A DNA stretch of 64,000 nucleotides from Cytobacillus oceanisediminis 2691 (GCF_000294775.2 NZ_CP015506.1:595501-659500); one strand, 5' to 3'; shown: positions 1 to 8,437, numbered from the stretch's first letter. Notes: generated by a model not told the origin, from the sequence alone. Numbers and translations are program-made.

Positions 1-2
1 TG

Positions 3-1106
3 GTTGAGACAACTGACCGCTCCCTTCTTTATTTTAATGAAAAGGAGACAGAGGATTCGGCAAAGGAATTCTCAGAAGCGACGCGCATCTCGATGTATAT
101 CTCCGAGATGACGCTGACGCTGATTGATAGTGAACTGAATACGTATGAACGGCTTTACCGGGGGATTATTGACCAGTCCGAAGAAATCAAAAAACTGGGG
201 ATTTGGCTGATGCTGATAATCACCTGCCTCTTAATGTTCTTGACCTATGGCTTTTCCTTAAGCATTACGAAGCCTGTACAGAAGCTGACCCAGGCAGCCA
301 ATGAGTTATCGAGGGGCAGATTTCACTTGCCGATAAAGGTTGATTCGAATGATGAAATTGCTTTTCTTGCCCAGACCTTTGACCGGATGCGGATTAATAT
401 CAATAACCTAATTTCAGAGATCCAGCATAAGGCGCAGCTGGAGCATGAGCTGCAGGAAAGCAAGTTATTGCTGAAGGAAAGCCAGCTCTTGAACCTGCAA
501 AGCCAGATTAATCCTCATTTTTTATTTAACACATTAAATACCCTTTCCAAGAAAGCCTATCTGGAAGGCTCTCATGAAACCAGCGACCTGCTTGTTAGTG
601 TTGCCGGCCTGCTGCGCTATAACTTAAAAAGGCTTGATAGGCCAGTAACACTTAGAGAAGAAGTGATGGTCCTGCAGCAATACATGGATATTCAAAAAGC
701 CAGATTTACAGATCGCCTGCATTTGAAAATGTCAATAGATGAAACGTGTCTGAATGTGGACATTCCGGGTCTCACACTGCAGCCGATCATCGAGAATGCC
801 GTCAACTATGCAGTCGAGCCAAGAGAAGATGGGGGAATTATCTGGTTTCGCATTCAGGACGGAAATGACTGTGTGATTATAGAAGTGGAAGACGATGGTC
901 CAGGTATTGAGGAATTTAAAATTAAACAGATTCTTCAAGGGCAGTTCATTCAAAAAGATGGAAACTCTACGGGCATAGGGTTTACCAATGTTGTCAGGCG
1001 TTTGCGCCTTTTTTACGGCAATGAAGATGTCATGAACATTGAGAGCAGTGCTGCCGGCACAAAAGTAGTAATAACAATACCGAAAGATAGGAGGGGGGCA
1101 GCATGA
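3..1106 (+). CDS. LytS/YesM-type sensor histidine kinase (5' end outside window)
   Basis: The reading frame is open to the first base of the window, so the N-terminus, presumably a first membrane helix and extracellular sensor, is missing. What is visible is an extracellular tail, one membrane helix (residues LGIWLMLIITCLLMFLTYGF), a HAMP linker (ITKPVQKLTQAANELSRG), a coiled coil and a His_kinase domain of the LytS class. The phospho-acceptor is in QINPHFLFNTLNTL, the N box is IIENAVNYA, and the G boxes are DDGPGIEE and TGIGFTNV. The stop overlaps the start of the response regulator by ATGA, so the two are translationally coupled. Together with the XylF-like protein downstream it resembles the sugar-sensing LytS-YesN-XylF modules of Firmicutes. 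The kinase call is secure; the ligand is inferred. Confidence 0.93.
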   Translation, partial: VETTDRSLLYFNEKETEDSAKEFSEATRISMYISEMTLTLIDSELNTYERLYRGIIDQSEEIKKLGIWLMLIITCLLMFLTYGFSLSITKPVQKLTQAANELSRGRFHLPIKVDSNDEIAFLAQTFDRMRININNLISEIQHKAQLEHELQESKLLLKESQLLNLQSQINPHFLFNTLNTLSKKAYLEGSHETSDLLVSVAGLLRYNLKRLDRPVTLREEVMVLQQYMDIQKARFTDRLHLKMSIDETCLNVDIPGLTLQPIIENAVNYAVEPREDGGIIWFRIQDGNDCVIIEVEDDGPGIEEFKIKQILQGQFIQKDGNSTGIGFTNVVRRLRLFYGNEDVMNIESSAAGTKVVITIPKDRRGAA

Positions 1107-2644
1107 CAAGACTCCTGATCGCGGATGATGAACAAATTGAACGGGAAGGACTGGAAGTGATTCTGCAAAAGGCCTTTCCTGGCGTTGAAATCAGCCAGGC
1201 CAAAAATGGAAAGATGGCCGTTCAATTGGCTAAAGCGTTTAACCCTGATTTAATCCTGATGGACATTCAGATGCCAGGGCTGAATGGCCTGGAAGCTATT
1301 AAGCAAATCAGTGAAGCCGATCCGCATATTAAATTTATTATGATTACAGCATTCGATACATTCGATTATGCCCGGCAGGCGATAAAGCTTGGGGTCAAGG
1401 ATTATTTACTGAAGCCAAGCAAGATAACGGAAATTGAAGCAACAGTCGGGAAGGTGCTTGAACAGATTGAGGAAGAGCGGAGATTCCGTGAAATGACGAA
1501 GCTTCAGCAGGATGCGCTGCAAAAGGCTCTTCCGGTCATTGAGACGGATGTAGTGACACAGCTGCTGTTCGATCATGTCCATGAAGTTCATCTGGATATG
1601 CTGGTGGAAATGCTCGATATTCGCTCAACAGATGAACAGTTTGTCATGAGCATCCTGCTCCCTGATGGACAAGAACACCTCTATACCTCGGTCAAAGAGA
1701 AGGTCAGGCAAGCAGGCAGTGCATGGGTAGGTGCACTATATGGCCGCCAGCTTCCCATCATCGTTTTTAGGAAAAAACAGCAATCATTCCGTTCACAGGC
1801 CATATTTATAGCCGGAGAAATTCTGTCTCTTGCGAAAAAAGGCTTATCAGAAGGCTGGTTCGTCGGGATTGGGAACGCTTGTGGATCAATGCAGTCCATC
1901 CGTCAGTCCTATCAGGAATCTCTTATTGCCACCCTGGATTCAACCCTCCCTGTTAAATACCGATTTTATTCCGATGTGCCAGTGCTTAGCGCAGGGGAAG
2001 ATCTGCAGCTGACCAAAGAGCGGGAAAAACAGTTTTTCGATCAAGTCAGGCTTGGTAAATGGCAGCAAATCAGCTTAAGTGTAATGGAAATGATCCAGCG
2101 ATGTGAAACAGAAAGGAAAGGGGTGATTCAAGCGCAGCAGCGGGTGCTGCAGCTGCTCTGGATTGCTTCACGTGTAATGAGTGAGATTGGGGTTGAAGCT
2201 CCTGCGCCATTTTTTGCGTATCAAACCCAGGATTTCCGGCAGCTGCGCGCTGAAACGAATCAATTGGTAAAGCAAATGAAGAAGGCGTATATGGAGCATT
2301 ACGACAGGCTGGAAGCGGATACTATCCACCAGCTGAAACAATATATTACCGAACATTCCCACGAGGATATTTCTCTTGAAGCATTGGGTAGGAAAGTGGA
2401 GCTAAGCCCGATCTATATCAGTAAAATGTTCAAGGAGAAACTCGGGATAAATTATATCGATTTCCTGACTGAATGCCGTATTGAAAAAGCAAAGAAGCTG
2501 ATGGCGGATCACGGAAAAAGCCTGAAAGAAATCACCTTTGAAGTGGGCTATCATGAACCGAACTATTTCAGCAAGGTTTTCAAAAAAATGTGCGGCCAGT
2601 CACCGACGGAATTCCGCAAAACCCTTCTGGGAAAAAAAGAATGA
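1103..2644 (+). CDS. YesN-type response regulator with AraC DNA-binding domain
   Basis: This is a 513-residue cytoplasmic transcription regulator. An N-terminal receiver domain (about 1-120) has acidic residues DDE, the phospho-acceptor Asp in LILMDIQMPG, Thr in MITAF and Lys in YLLKP. A central linker of about 260 residues, typical of YesN, is followed by two AraC-type helix-turn-helix motifs (SLEALGRKVELSPIYISKMFKE and LKEITFEVGYHEPNYFSKVFKK). It overlaps the kinase by four bases and is followed at once by the XylF-like gene. YesN proteins usually activate sugar-uptake operons; no ABC permease or ATPase genes lie in this window, so its target is not visible. The family is certain, the regulon unknown. 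Confidence 0.93.
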   Translation: MTRLLIADDEQIEREGLEVILQKAFPGVEISQAKNGKMAVQLAKAFNPDLILMDIQMPGLNGLEAIKQISEADPHIKFIMITAFDTFDYARQAIKLGVKDYLLKPSKITEIEATVGKVLEQIEEERRFREMTKLQQDALQKALPVIETDVVTQLLFDHVHEVHLDMLVEMLDIRSTDEQFVMSILLPDGQEHLYTSVKEKVRQAGSAWVGALYGRQLPIIVFRKKQQSFRSQAIFIAGEILSLAKKGLSEGWFVGIGNACGSMQSIRQSYQESLIATLDSTLPVKYRFYSDVPVLSAGEDLQLTKEREKQFFDQVRLGKWQQISLSVMEMIQRCETERKGVIQAQQRVLQLLWIASRVMSEIGVEAPAPFFAYQTQDFRQLRAETNQLVKQMKKAYMEHYDRLEADTIHQLKQYITEHSHEDISLEALGRKVELSPIYISKMFKEKLGINYIDFLTECRIEKAKKLMADHGKSLKEITFEVGYHEPNYFSKVFKKMCGQSPTEFRKTLLGKKE

Positions 2645-2667
2645 TGGAAGAAAAAGGGGCAAAACAG

Positions 2668-3744
2668 ATGGATAGGATTCAATGGAAGCTGACTCTGGCT
2701 GCGCTGTTTCTGGTTTGCCTCCTGTCAGCCTGCCAAACGGAAACAGCACTCAAAAAAAATCCCAGGAAAGCAATTCCTTCTGCAGGCGAAGTGCAAGTAG
2801 GAGGGGATGGGGAGAAGGCCGTTAAGATCGGCTTTTCAATGGATACTTTATTGGAAGAGCGCTGGCTGAAGGATAGAGATTTGTTCAAAGAGGCCGTAGA
2901 AGAACTCGGAGCCGAAGTGGAGATCATGGCTGCGAATGGGGATGATGCGGTCCAAATATCACAGGCAGAAACATTGATTAAACAGGGGGTCGACCTGCTG
3001 GTTGTCGTTCCCCATAATGCTGAAGCCACCGCTTCGATCGTCAAAAAAGCTCACGAGGCAGGCATCAAAGTCATCTCATATGACCGGCTAGTGAAAAATG
3101 CCGATATCGACTTATATATATCCTTTGATAATGAAAAGGTTGGAGAGCTGCAGGCAAGGGCCATCACCAAACTGGTTCCTAAAGGGAAGTATGTGTACAT
3201 TGGCGGAGCAATCACTGACCATAACGCCCATTTATTTAAACGAGGAGTCTTTAACGTGCTTCAGCCCTTAATTGAAAAAGGCGATATACAGATTGTATAT
3301 GATCAGTGGTCCAGAGATTGGACGCCTGCGAATGCATTTGTAAATATGGAAGAGGCTCTTAAAGCCAACCAAAATCAAATAGATGCCGTGATCGCAGCCA
3401 ACGATGCTACCGCAGGCGGAGCCATCCAGGCACTGGCAGTGCAAGGGCTGGCAGGGAAAATTCCTGTAGCAGGACAGGATGCTGAGCTTGCCGCTGCCCA
3501 GCGGATCATCAGAGGTACCCAGACGATGACGGTATACAAACCTATCGGCACGCTCACCAAAGAAGCTGCTGAACTAGCGGTCAGGATGGCGAAGGGAGAA
3601 AATATAGAAGCAAGCCGAAAAATTAATAATGGAAAAATCGAGGTGCCCTCGGTCCTTCTTTCGCCAATTGCTGTCGATAAACACAATATGGATCGTACCA
3701 TTATTGCAGATGGGTTTCATTCCAGAGAAGAAGTTTATAAGTAG
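2668..3744 (+). CDS. XylF-like sugar-binding lipoprotein
   Basis: This is a periplasmic-binding-protein type 1 sugar receptor of about 358 residues, close in pattern to D-xylose-binding XylF (GFSMDTLLEERW, SYDRLV, YVYIGGA, WSRDWTPANA, NDATAGGA, GQDAE). I start it at the ATG at 2668, eight bases after AAAGGGG, because this gives a proper lipoprotein signal with lipobox LLSAC; in-frame ATGs at 2641 and 2644 overlap the end of the regulator gene. No ABC transporter genes follow: 3' of the gene is a repeat hairpin and then an unrelated efflux gene. This makes it more likely a sensory receptor partner of the LytS kinase (as XylFII is in clostridia) than a transport component. That role is inference. 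Confidence 0.85.
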   Translation: MDRIQWKLTLAALFLVCLLSACQTETALKKNPRKAIPSAGEVQVGGDGEKAVKIGFSMDTLLEERWLKDRDLFKEAVEELGAEVEIMAANGDDAVQISQAETLIKQGVDLLVVVPHNAEATASIVKKAHEAGIKVISYDRLVKNADIDLYISFDNEKVGELQARAITKLVPKGKYVYIGGAITDHNAHLFKRGVFNVLQPLIEKGDIQIVYDQWSRDWTPANAFVNMEEALKANQNQIDAVIAANDATAGGAIQALAVQGLAGKIPVAGQDAELAAAQRIIRGTQTMTVYKPIGTLTKEAAELAVRMAKGENIEASRKINNGKIEVPSVLLSPIAVDKHNMDRTIIADGFHSREEVYK

Positions 3745-3807
3745 GGACGAAAGGACATGTACACATTCCCGGCCCCCGACTGGAACGAGGAACCTGTCCT
3801 AAGTCCC
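3744..3807. repeat. GGGAC...GTCCC dispersed palindrome, copy 1
   Basis: The arms GGGAC (3744-3748) plus AGGACA (3752-3757) pair with TGTCCT (3795-3800) plus GTCCC (3803-3807). The core AACCTGTCC is shared with two other imperfect palindromes at 6969-6997 and 8411-8437. It probably also acts as the 3' end of the sugar-sensor operon, although no T-run follows. Confidence 0.55.
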
Positions 3808-3838
3808 TATTGCATGAACAGGTCTGCGCTGGTATGAT

Positions 3839-3847
3839 TGATATAAT
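3839..3847 (+). promoter_or_regulatory. Extended -10 promoter for the efflux leader
   Basis: TGATATAAT matches the extended -10 consensus TGnTATAAT. No good -35 hexamer is seen 17 bases upstream. It lies about 25 bases before the leader peptide start, a sensible distance for its transcript. Confidence 0.5.
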
Positions 3848-3871
3848 TAAAATGAAATGGAGGTTTTCCTG

Positions 3872-3916
3872 TTGACAGCATCAATGAGATTAAGAAACCC
3901 GCTTTTCAATCGTTAA
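3872..3916 (+). CDS. Macrolide-type leader peptide MTASMRLRNPLFNR
   Basis: This 14-codon open frame starts with TTG, eight bases after a perfect GGAGG (3859-3863). The peptide begins MTASMRLR, the sequence class known from leader peptides of mef, msr and erm genes. Its Arg-Leu-Arg (+x+) motif makes macrolide-bound ribosomes stall. It lies between an extended -10 promoter and an intrinsic terminator (4007-4032) ahead of a Mef-like MFS gene. The arrangement fits transcription attenuation: stalling at RLR would prevent the terminator from forming. The stop codon region CGTTAA can pair with TTAACG at 3989-3994. The peptide sequence is direct observation; induction by macrolides is inferred from the family. 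Confidence 0.85.
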   Translation: MTASMRLRNPLFNR

Positions 3917-4006
3917 TTGAATACGTTTGAAGGCTCTGCCTATGTTCAGAGCGACGGGATTGGTCTGTCTATTTAAGGAAACCTAAATTTAACGGTTATT
4001 TTTAAA

Positions 4007-4032
4007 GAGGAGATGAATTTCTCCTCTTTTTT
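4007..4032 (+). terminator. Attenuator terminator before Mef-like gene
   Basis: GAGGAGA (4007-4013) pairs with TCTCCTC (4020-4026) around a six-base loop and is followed by six T. It lies about 100 bases 5' of the efflux gene and after the leader peptide, so it would stop transcription unless antitermination occurs. A second hairpin, GCTCTG/CAGAGC (3933-3938/3947-3952), lies between leader and terminator. Confidence 0.85.
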
Positions 4033-4128
4033 GCTGTCTTTAGAAATAGAATGTATAGAGCGGATTAATCAACTGAATATAGGCAAAGCTTGTTTTTATT
4101 AACTAATATAGAAATGAGTGATTAGACA

Positions 4129-5373
4129 ATGAGTACAAAAAATCCTAATCTGCAGGAGAATTGGCTTAAGAATATTATTCTCTTTTTAAGCAGTCAGACG
4201 ATCTCGCTGTTTGGATCGTCCCTTGTTCAATACGCCATTATGTGGCATATTACCTTAACGACAGAATCTGGTTTGATGATGACGCTCTACATCATATGCG
4301 GTTTTATTCCGACCTTCTTTTTATCACCGGTCGCGGGTGTCTGGGCAGACCGGTATAACCGGAAAATGCTGATTATTTTAGCAGATGGTCTTATTGCCTT
4401 TTCAACTCTGATTCTCGCTATCCTCTTTTTTATGGGTTATGAATCCATTTGGCTTCTATTTGTCATGGCAGCGATCCGTGCCCTTGGAACAGGGATTCAG
4501 ACTCCTGCTGTCGGGGCGATTCTGCCTCAGATTGTCCCGAAGGATAAGCTCACAAAGGTAAACGGAGCAAACGGAAGCATTCAAGCCGTTATCATGTTTG
4601 TCTCGCCAATGGTCAGTGCTGCTCTGCTGGCAATGTCATCACTTGAAATCATCTTTTTCATCGATGTCATCACAGCAGCGATTGCCATTGTTACACTGAT
4701 GACTTTTGTCAAAATTGCTGTGCACGAAAAGGCCACGGCCAAACAGACTACAAGCTACTTCAGCGACTTTAAAGAAGGTCTGCAATATGTAAACAGCAAT
4801 CCATTTCTGAAAAAGTTCTTCCTGTTCTTTGCTGTCTTCTTCGTGCTAATGGCGCCTGCCGCCTTTTTGACGCCGCTGCAGGTTACCCGCACCTTTGGCG
4901 GAGATGTATGGAAGCTGACAGCCATTGAAATTGCTTTTTCAGTCGGCATGATGATTGGCGGAGGAATCATTGCTTCCTGGGGAGGCTATCCAAATAAAAT
5001 TAAAACGATGACCCTCGCCAGTCTCATCATGGGAATATGCACTTTGGCGCTTGGCATTGTCCCGGTCTTCTGGATCTATTTAGTGTTTATGGCCTTGTTC
5101 GGTGTGGCGATGCCAATATTCAACACGCCAACTACTGTCATGCTGCAGGAAAAAATTGAAGAGAACTATTTAGGCAGGGTGTTTGGAGTCATGGGGATGA
5201 TCTCCACCTCCATGATGCCGATCGGCATGCTGATATTTGGACCAATTGCAGATATTATTGCCGTCGAATGGCTTCTTGCTGGAACAGGGGCATTCATTAT
5301 CCTATTAGCATTCATATTAGGGCGGGATCAGGTGCTTCTTGAAGCGGGGAAGCCAGTGCTGAGTGAATCGTAA
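4129..5373 (+). CDS. Mef-like MFS efflux transporter (macrolide efflux class)
   Basis: This is a 414-residue, 12-helix major facilitator of the Mef/MFS_3 type. Recognisable features are the N-terminal QTISLFGSSLVQYAIMW helix, the loop signature GVWADRYNRK after helix 2, the segment RALGTGIQTPAVGAILPQIVP and the C-half signature EENYLGRVFGVMGMISTSMMPIG. These match the general pattern of Mef(A)-type macrolide exporters. The leader peptide MTASMRLR and terminator directly upstream support an antibiotic-inducible drug exporter. No Msr-type ABC-F protein follows, unlike mef/msr(D) elements. The start ATG has only a weak GAGTGAT site, but no better start exists. Substrate is inferred from family and leader. 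Confidence 0.85.
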   Translation: MSTKNPNLQENWLKNIILFLSSQTISLFGSSLVQYAIMWHITLTTESGLMMTLYIICGFIPTFFLSPVAGVWADRYNRKMLIILADGLIAFSTLILAILFFMGYESIWLLFVMAAIRALGTGIQTPAVGAILPQIVPKDKLTKVNGANGSIQAVIMFVSPMVSAALLAMSSLEIIFFIDVITAAIAIVTLMTFVKIAVHEKATAKQTTSYFSDFKEGLQYVNSNPFLKKFFLFFAVFFVLMAPAAFLTPLQVTRTFGGDVWKLTAIEIAFSVGMMIGGGIIASWGGYPNKIKTMTLASLIMGICTLALGIVPVFWIYLVFMALFGVAMPIFNTPTTVMLQEKIEENYLGRVFGVMGMISTSMMPIGMLIFGPIADIIAVEWLLAGTGAFIILLAFILGRDQVLLEAGKPVLSES

Positions 5374-5386
5374 GATATCTTTTATA

Positions 5387-5419
5387 ATGGAGCTGTCATA
5401 TGGGCAGCTCCATTTTTTT
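5387..5419 (+). terminator. Intrinsic terminator after Mef-like gene
   Basis: ATGGAGCTG (5387-5395) pairs with CAGCTCCAT (5405-5413), followed by a T-run. Confidence 0.92.
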
Positions 5420-5491
5420 AGTTAGTTGAACAAGGAACGTCAGTCATGAAGGAGAATATTTATACTAAACATGTTTGGGGGGAGCTGGAAT

Positions 5492-6187
5492 ATGAGACAA
5501 ATAATCGCTCTTGGAGGCGGGGGATTCTCTATGGAACCGGAGAATCCATTATTAGATGAATATATTTTGCGGCAGTCAGGAAAAGAAAATCCTAAAATCT
5601 GTTATATTCCTACGGCTACAGGAGATTCCGACATTTGCATCAAGTGGTTTTATGACTTTTTTGAAAATCAGAAGTGCCAGCCGTCCCACTTATCTTTATT
5701 TAAGCCGCCAACAAGAGATATAGAGGGGTTTATACTGGATAAAGATATCATCTATGTTGGAGGCGGAAATACGAAGAATTTATTGGCTTTATGGAAAGAA
5801 TGGGGACTAGATAAGATTTTAAGAAAGGCATGGGGCCAAGGGATCGTATTAGCCGGCATCAGCGCAGGATCTATTTGCTGGTTTGAAGAAGGGGTTACGG
5901 ATTCATATGGCGATAAACTGGAGCCCTTAACATGCCTGGGCTTCTTAAAAGGAAGCAATTGCCCTCATTACGATGGGGAAGCGGAAAGAAGGCCTGCCTA
6001 TCATGAGCTTTTGGCTTCTGATAAAATAAAGCCTGGAATTGCAGCGGATGATGGAGTGGCTATCCACTTTATTGAGGAAGAGGTCAGCCGAATCGTAAGT
6101 TCAAGACCCAACGCCAGGGCCTATAAGGTCTATTACGATAAAGAAGTAAAAGAGATTGAACTGAAAACAGAATACTTGGGGTCTTGA
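5492..6187 (+). CDS. Peptidase S51 (dipeptidase E/YgaJ-like)
   Basis: This is a 231-residue cytoplasmic serine peptidase of family S51. The N-terminus MRQIIALGGGGFS is typical of the family. The nucleophile elbow is GISAGSICW, and a candidate catalytic His is in NCPHYDGE. The YVGGGNTKNLLALW segment is the usual substrate-pocket motif. The family cleaves Asp-X dipeptides or related peptides. I chose ATG 5492 because a GGGGGGAG site ends 8 bases upstream; an ATG at 5471 would overlap that site. It stands alone between two terminator-bounded units. Confidence 0.9.
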   Translation: MRQIIALGGGGFSMEPENPLLDEYILRQSGKENPKICYIPTATGDSDICIKWFYDFFENQKCQPSHLSLFKPPTRDIEGFILDKDIIYVGGGNTKNLLALWKEWGLDKILRKAWGQGIVLAGISAGSICWFEEGVTDSYGDKLEPLTCLGFLKGSNCPHYDGEAERRPAYHELLASDKIKPGIAADDGVAIHFIEEEVSRIVSSRPNARAYKVYYDKEVKEIELKTEYLGS

Positions 6188-6236
6188 GGCGCACAAGTGA
6201 AGTTAACATTATTAAAATGGAAGGAAGTGCTTAAAG

Positions 6237-6944
6237 ATGGATTTACAAACGGTTATGCAGGAGCTCGAAGCTCTCAGCAAGGAACGGACCAAGAAAATGT
6301 ACATATCAAACGGCGCGCACGAGCCGCTTTTTGGAGTGGCAACAGGTGCAATGAAGCCAATCGCCAAAAAAATTAAAAGAAATCAGTCTTTGGCAGAGGA
6401 GCTATACGCTACAGGGAACTACGATGCTATGTACTTTGCAGGCATCATTGCAGATCCAGAAGCCATGACCGAAGCGGATTTTGACCGCTGGATGGATGAT
6501 GCATATTTTTATATGCTGTCCGATTATGTGGTGGCCGTTACATTAGCTGAAGCAGATATTGCACAGGCTGTTGCCGATAAATGGATCGAAAGCGGGGAAG
6601 AGCTGCGGATGTCAGGGGGCTGGAGCTGCTACTGCTGGCTTTTGGGGAATCGTCCGGACGCTGAATTTTCCGAAGAAAAACTGGCCAAAATGCTTGATAA
6701 AGTGAAAGACACCATCCACGATTCTCCGGAGCGTACAAAATCCGCCATGAATAATTTTGTCTATACAGTGGGTGTTTCTTATTTGCCGCTCCATGAAAAA
6801 GCAGTTGAGACAGCAAAAGCCATCGGGCCGGTTGAAATGAAGCGGGACAAGAAAAAAAGCAGTTTCCTGCACGCCTCAGAGAATATCCAGAAGGAAGTAG
6901 ATAGAGGGAAGCTTGGCTTTAAACGAAAATATGTAAGATGTTAA
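6237..6944 (+). CDS. AlkD-like DNA alkylation repair protein
   Basis: This 235-residue protein belongs to the DNA alkylation repair (AlkC/AlkD HEAT-like repeat) superfamily. It contains helical repeats and family segments LFGVATGAMKPIAKKI, DAMYFAGIIADP, WIESGEELRMSGGWSCYCW and KSAMNNFVYTVG. AlkD enzymes excise 3- and 7-alkylated bases by wrapping DNA on HEAT repeats; this member is of the shorter, less studied group, so glycosylase activity is not certain. AAGGAAGTGC lies a normal distance before the ATG. It is followed by a copy of the GGGAC-type palindrome. Confidence 0.8.
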   Translation: MDLQTVMQELEALSKERTKKMYISNGAHEPLFGVATGAMKPIAKKIKRNQSLAEELYATGNYDAMYFAGIIADPEAMTEADFDRWMDDAYFYMLSDYVVAVTLAEADIAQAVADKWIESGEELRMSGGWSCYCWLLGNRPDAEFSEEKLAKMLDKVKDTIHDSPERTKSAMNNFVYTVGVSYLPLHEKAVETAKAIGPVEMKRDKKKSSFLHASENIQKEVDRGKLGFKRKYVRC

Positions 6945-6968
6945 ACAATCAGAGATACTGGAATGGAT

Positions 6969-6997
6969 GGGGCAATGAACCTGTTCCTTTGTCCCCA
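6969..6997. repeat. GGGAC-type dispersed palindrome, copy 2
   Basis: GGGGCAA...TTGTCCCC surrounds GAACCTGTTCC, the same core as the copy at 3744-3807. It lacks one base in the left arm for perfect pairing. A TGTTATAAT extended -10 element follows at 7002-7010 and may start the transcript of the next small gene. Confidence 0.45.
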
Positions 6998-7100
6998 GAC
7001 CATGTTATAATGAGGAACTTAGGAATTATGAGTAGTGCTCATGGTGGAACGGATGCCCAGAAAAGCCTCCGCCTAGTGATTAAATATGGAGGTGTGTAGT

Positions 7101-7310
7101 ATGAATAAACGATGGACAATCAGTAAAATTAATGAATTTGTTGAGAAAAATTCAGATAGTAAGCTGTTATCGACGGAATATCATGGTTTTTCTCAAAAAC
7201 TGCTTTTTAAATGTGCATGCGGCAGTGAGTTTGAAAAAACATTTACGAAATTTAAAAATAATCACCAGCGTAAATGTGATGTGTGCCAGCCGCCTAAAGC
7301 ATCACGCTAA
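7101..7310 (+). CDS. Small zinc-ribbon protein (69 aa)
   Basis: The protein has two CxxC-type pairs, C-A-C-G and C-D-V-C, spaced about 23 residues apart, which suggests one zinc-binding treble clef or ribbon. Similar N-terminal modules occur in phage and homing-endonuclease-associated proteins (SKINEFVEKNSDSKLLSTEYHG). Here nothing follows the module, so this is either a free-standing small protein or a remnant. The ATG at 7101 is six bases after GGAGGTG; the in-frame ATG at 7086 contains that site and is rejected. A strong terminator follows. Function unknown. Confidence 0.75.
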   Translation: MNKRWTISKINEFVEKNSDSKLLSTEYHGFSQKLLFKCACGSEFEKTFTKFKNNHQRKCDVCQPPKASR

Positions 7311-7332
7311 ACGAATATAAGGAAATAAACGA

Positions 7333-7375
7333 AGTGCCGATTTCAATTTAAAGAAATTGGCGCTTTTTCTTTTAA
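7333..7375 (+). terminator. Intrinsic terminator
   Basis: AGTGCCGATTTC (7333-7344) pairs with GAAATTGGCGCT (7353-7364), 12 bp with two G-U pairs, then a T-rich tail. Confidence 0.92.
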
Positions 7376-7470
7376 CAAGCTTCCTCTTTGTTCCGGAAAG
7401 AAGTTGACTGAAGCAAATAAATTAATTATTATATTTGACAAAGGCAACTATATTCTGAGGAGTGATTTCT

Positions 7471-8406
7471 TTGTCCATGATCTCGTTTGAGGAAAGAATC
7501 AGTGCTGTTCGCCATTTTAACCGTTTTATGACCAGACAAATAGGAGCTTTGCGGGAAGGGTTACTGCATAGCCCCTATTCACTGACAGAATCCAGAATCC
7601 TGTTTGAAATCGCCACTAACGAGGACCCTGCAGCATCAAATTTAACTCAAGAGCTGGGTTTAGATGCAGGCTATTTAAGTCGAATATTAGCCCGATTTGA
7701 AGAGAAAGGCCTTATAAAGAAAGAACGTTCTGCTAAAGATGCCAGGCAGCGCATTTTAAAGCTTACGCCAGAGGGAGAAAAAGCTTTTTCTAAACTAAAT
7801 GAACGTTCATACAATGAAATAGCGGATCTTCTTGGGAAATTATCGGAAAGTGAACAGCAGCAATTAATTAACGCTATGAAAACCGTTGAAGGACTGATCA
7901 GTAAGAATGAATGCCTAAAATTTTCAGGCCCGTATTTTCTTCGTCAGCATGAACCTGGTGATATGGGGTGGGTTGTACACAAGCATGGTCTTTTGTATTC
8001 ACAAGAATTTGGATGGGATGAGAGATTTGAAGCTCTTGTATCTCAAATTGCAGCGGACTTTATAATCAACTATAATCCTAAGCGGGAACGCTGCTGGATT
8101 GCCGAAATGAACGGAGAAATAGTGGGTTCTATTTTTGTTGTAGAAGGAAGTGAGGATACAGCTAAGCTTCGTCTATTAATAGTAGACCCAAAGGCGAGAG
8201 GAATGGGCCTTGGTTCACAATTGGTTGAAGAATGCATAAACTTTTCCAAACAAGCAGGATATAAGAAACTCGTTCTATGGACAAACAGTGTTCTTAAAGA
8301 AGCGCGGCATATCTATCAGAAAAAGGGATTTCAGCTTGTTAAGGAGGAAAAACATCATAGCTTTGGGCACGAATTAGTTGGAGAAACGTGGGAACTGCTG
8401 CTTTAA
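7471..8406 (+). CDS. MarR-GNAT fusion regulator/acetyltransferase
   Basis: This 311-residue protein has two domains. Residues about 1-145 form a MarR winged helix (SLTESRILFEIATNE, ASNLTQELGLDAGYLSRILARFEEKGLIKKERSAKDARQRI split by the wing). Residues about 150-311 form a GNAT acetyltransferase with acetyl-CoA loop ARGMGLGSQLVEECI. Such fusions are common in Bacillaceae and Actinobacteria and may couple acetylation of a small molecule to gene control; the substrate is unknown. TTG 7471 is best placed, eight bases after GAGGAG; GTG 7462 and ATG 7477 are alternatives. It is a single-gene unit ending in a terminator made from the GGGAC palindrome. Confidence 0.88.
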   Translation: MSMISFEERISAVRHFNRFMTRQIGALREGLLHSPYSLTESRILFEIATNEDPAASNLTQELGLDAGYLSRILARFEEKGLIKKERSAKDARQRILKLTPEGEKAFSKLNERSYNEIADLLGKLSESEQQQLINAMKTVEGLISKNECLKFSGPYFLRQHEPGDMGWVVHKHGLLYSQEFGWDERFEALVSQIAADFIINYNPKRERCWIAEMNGEIVGSIFVVEGSEDTAKLRLLIVDPKARGMGLGSQLVEECINFSKQAGYKKLVLWTNSVLKEARHIYQKKGFQLVKEEKHHSFGHELVGETWELLL

Positions 8407-8414
8407 GGGACACG

Positions 8415-8437
8415 GGGACAGGTACACTGTCCCTTTT
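8415..8437 (+). terminator. Terminator built from GGGACAG palindrome (copy 3)
   Basis: GGGACAG (8415-8421) pairs with CTGTCCC (8427-8433) around GTACA, then TTTT. The sequence belongs to the same GGGACAGGT family as the copies at 3744 and 6969. Confidence 0.75.
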
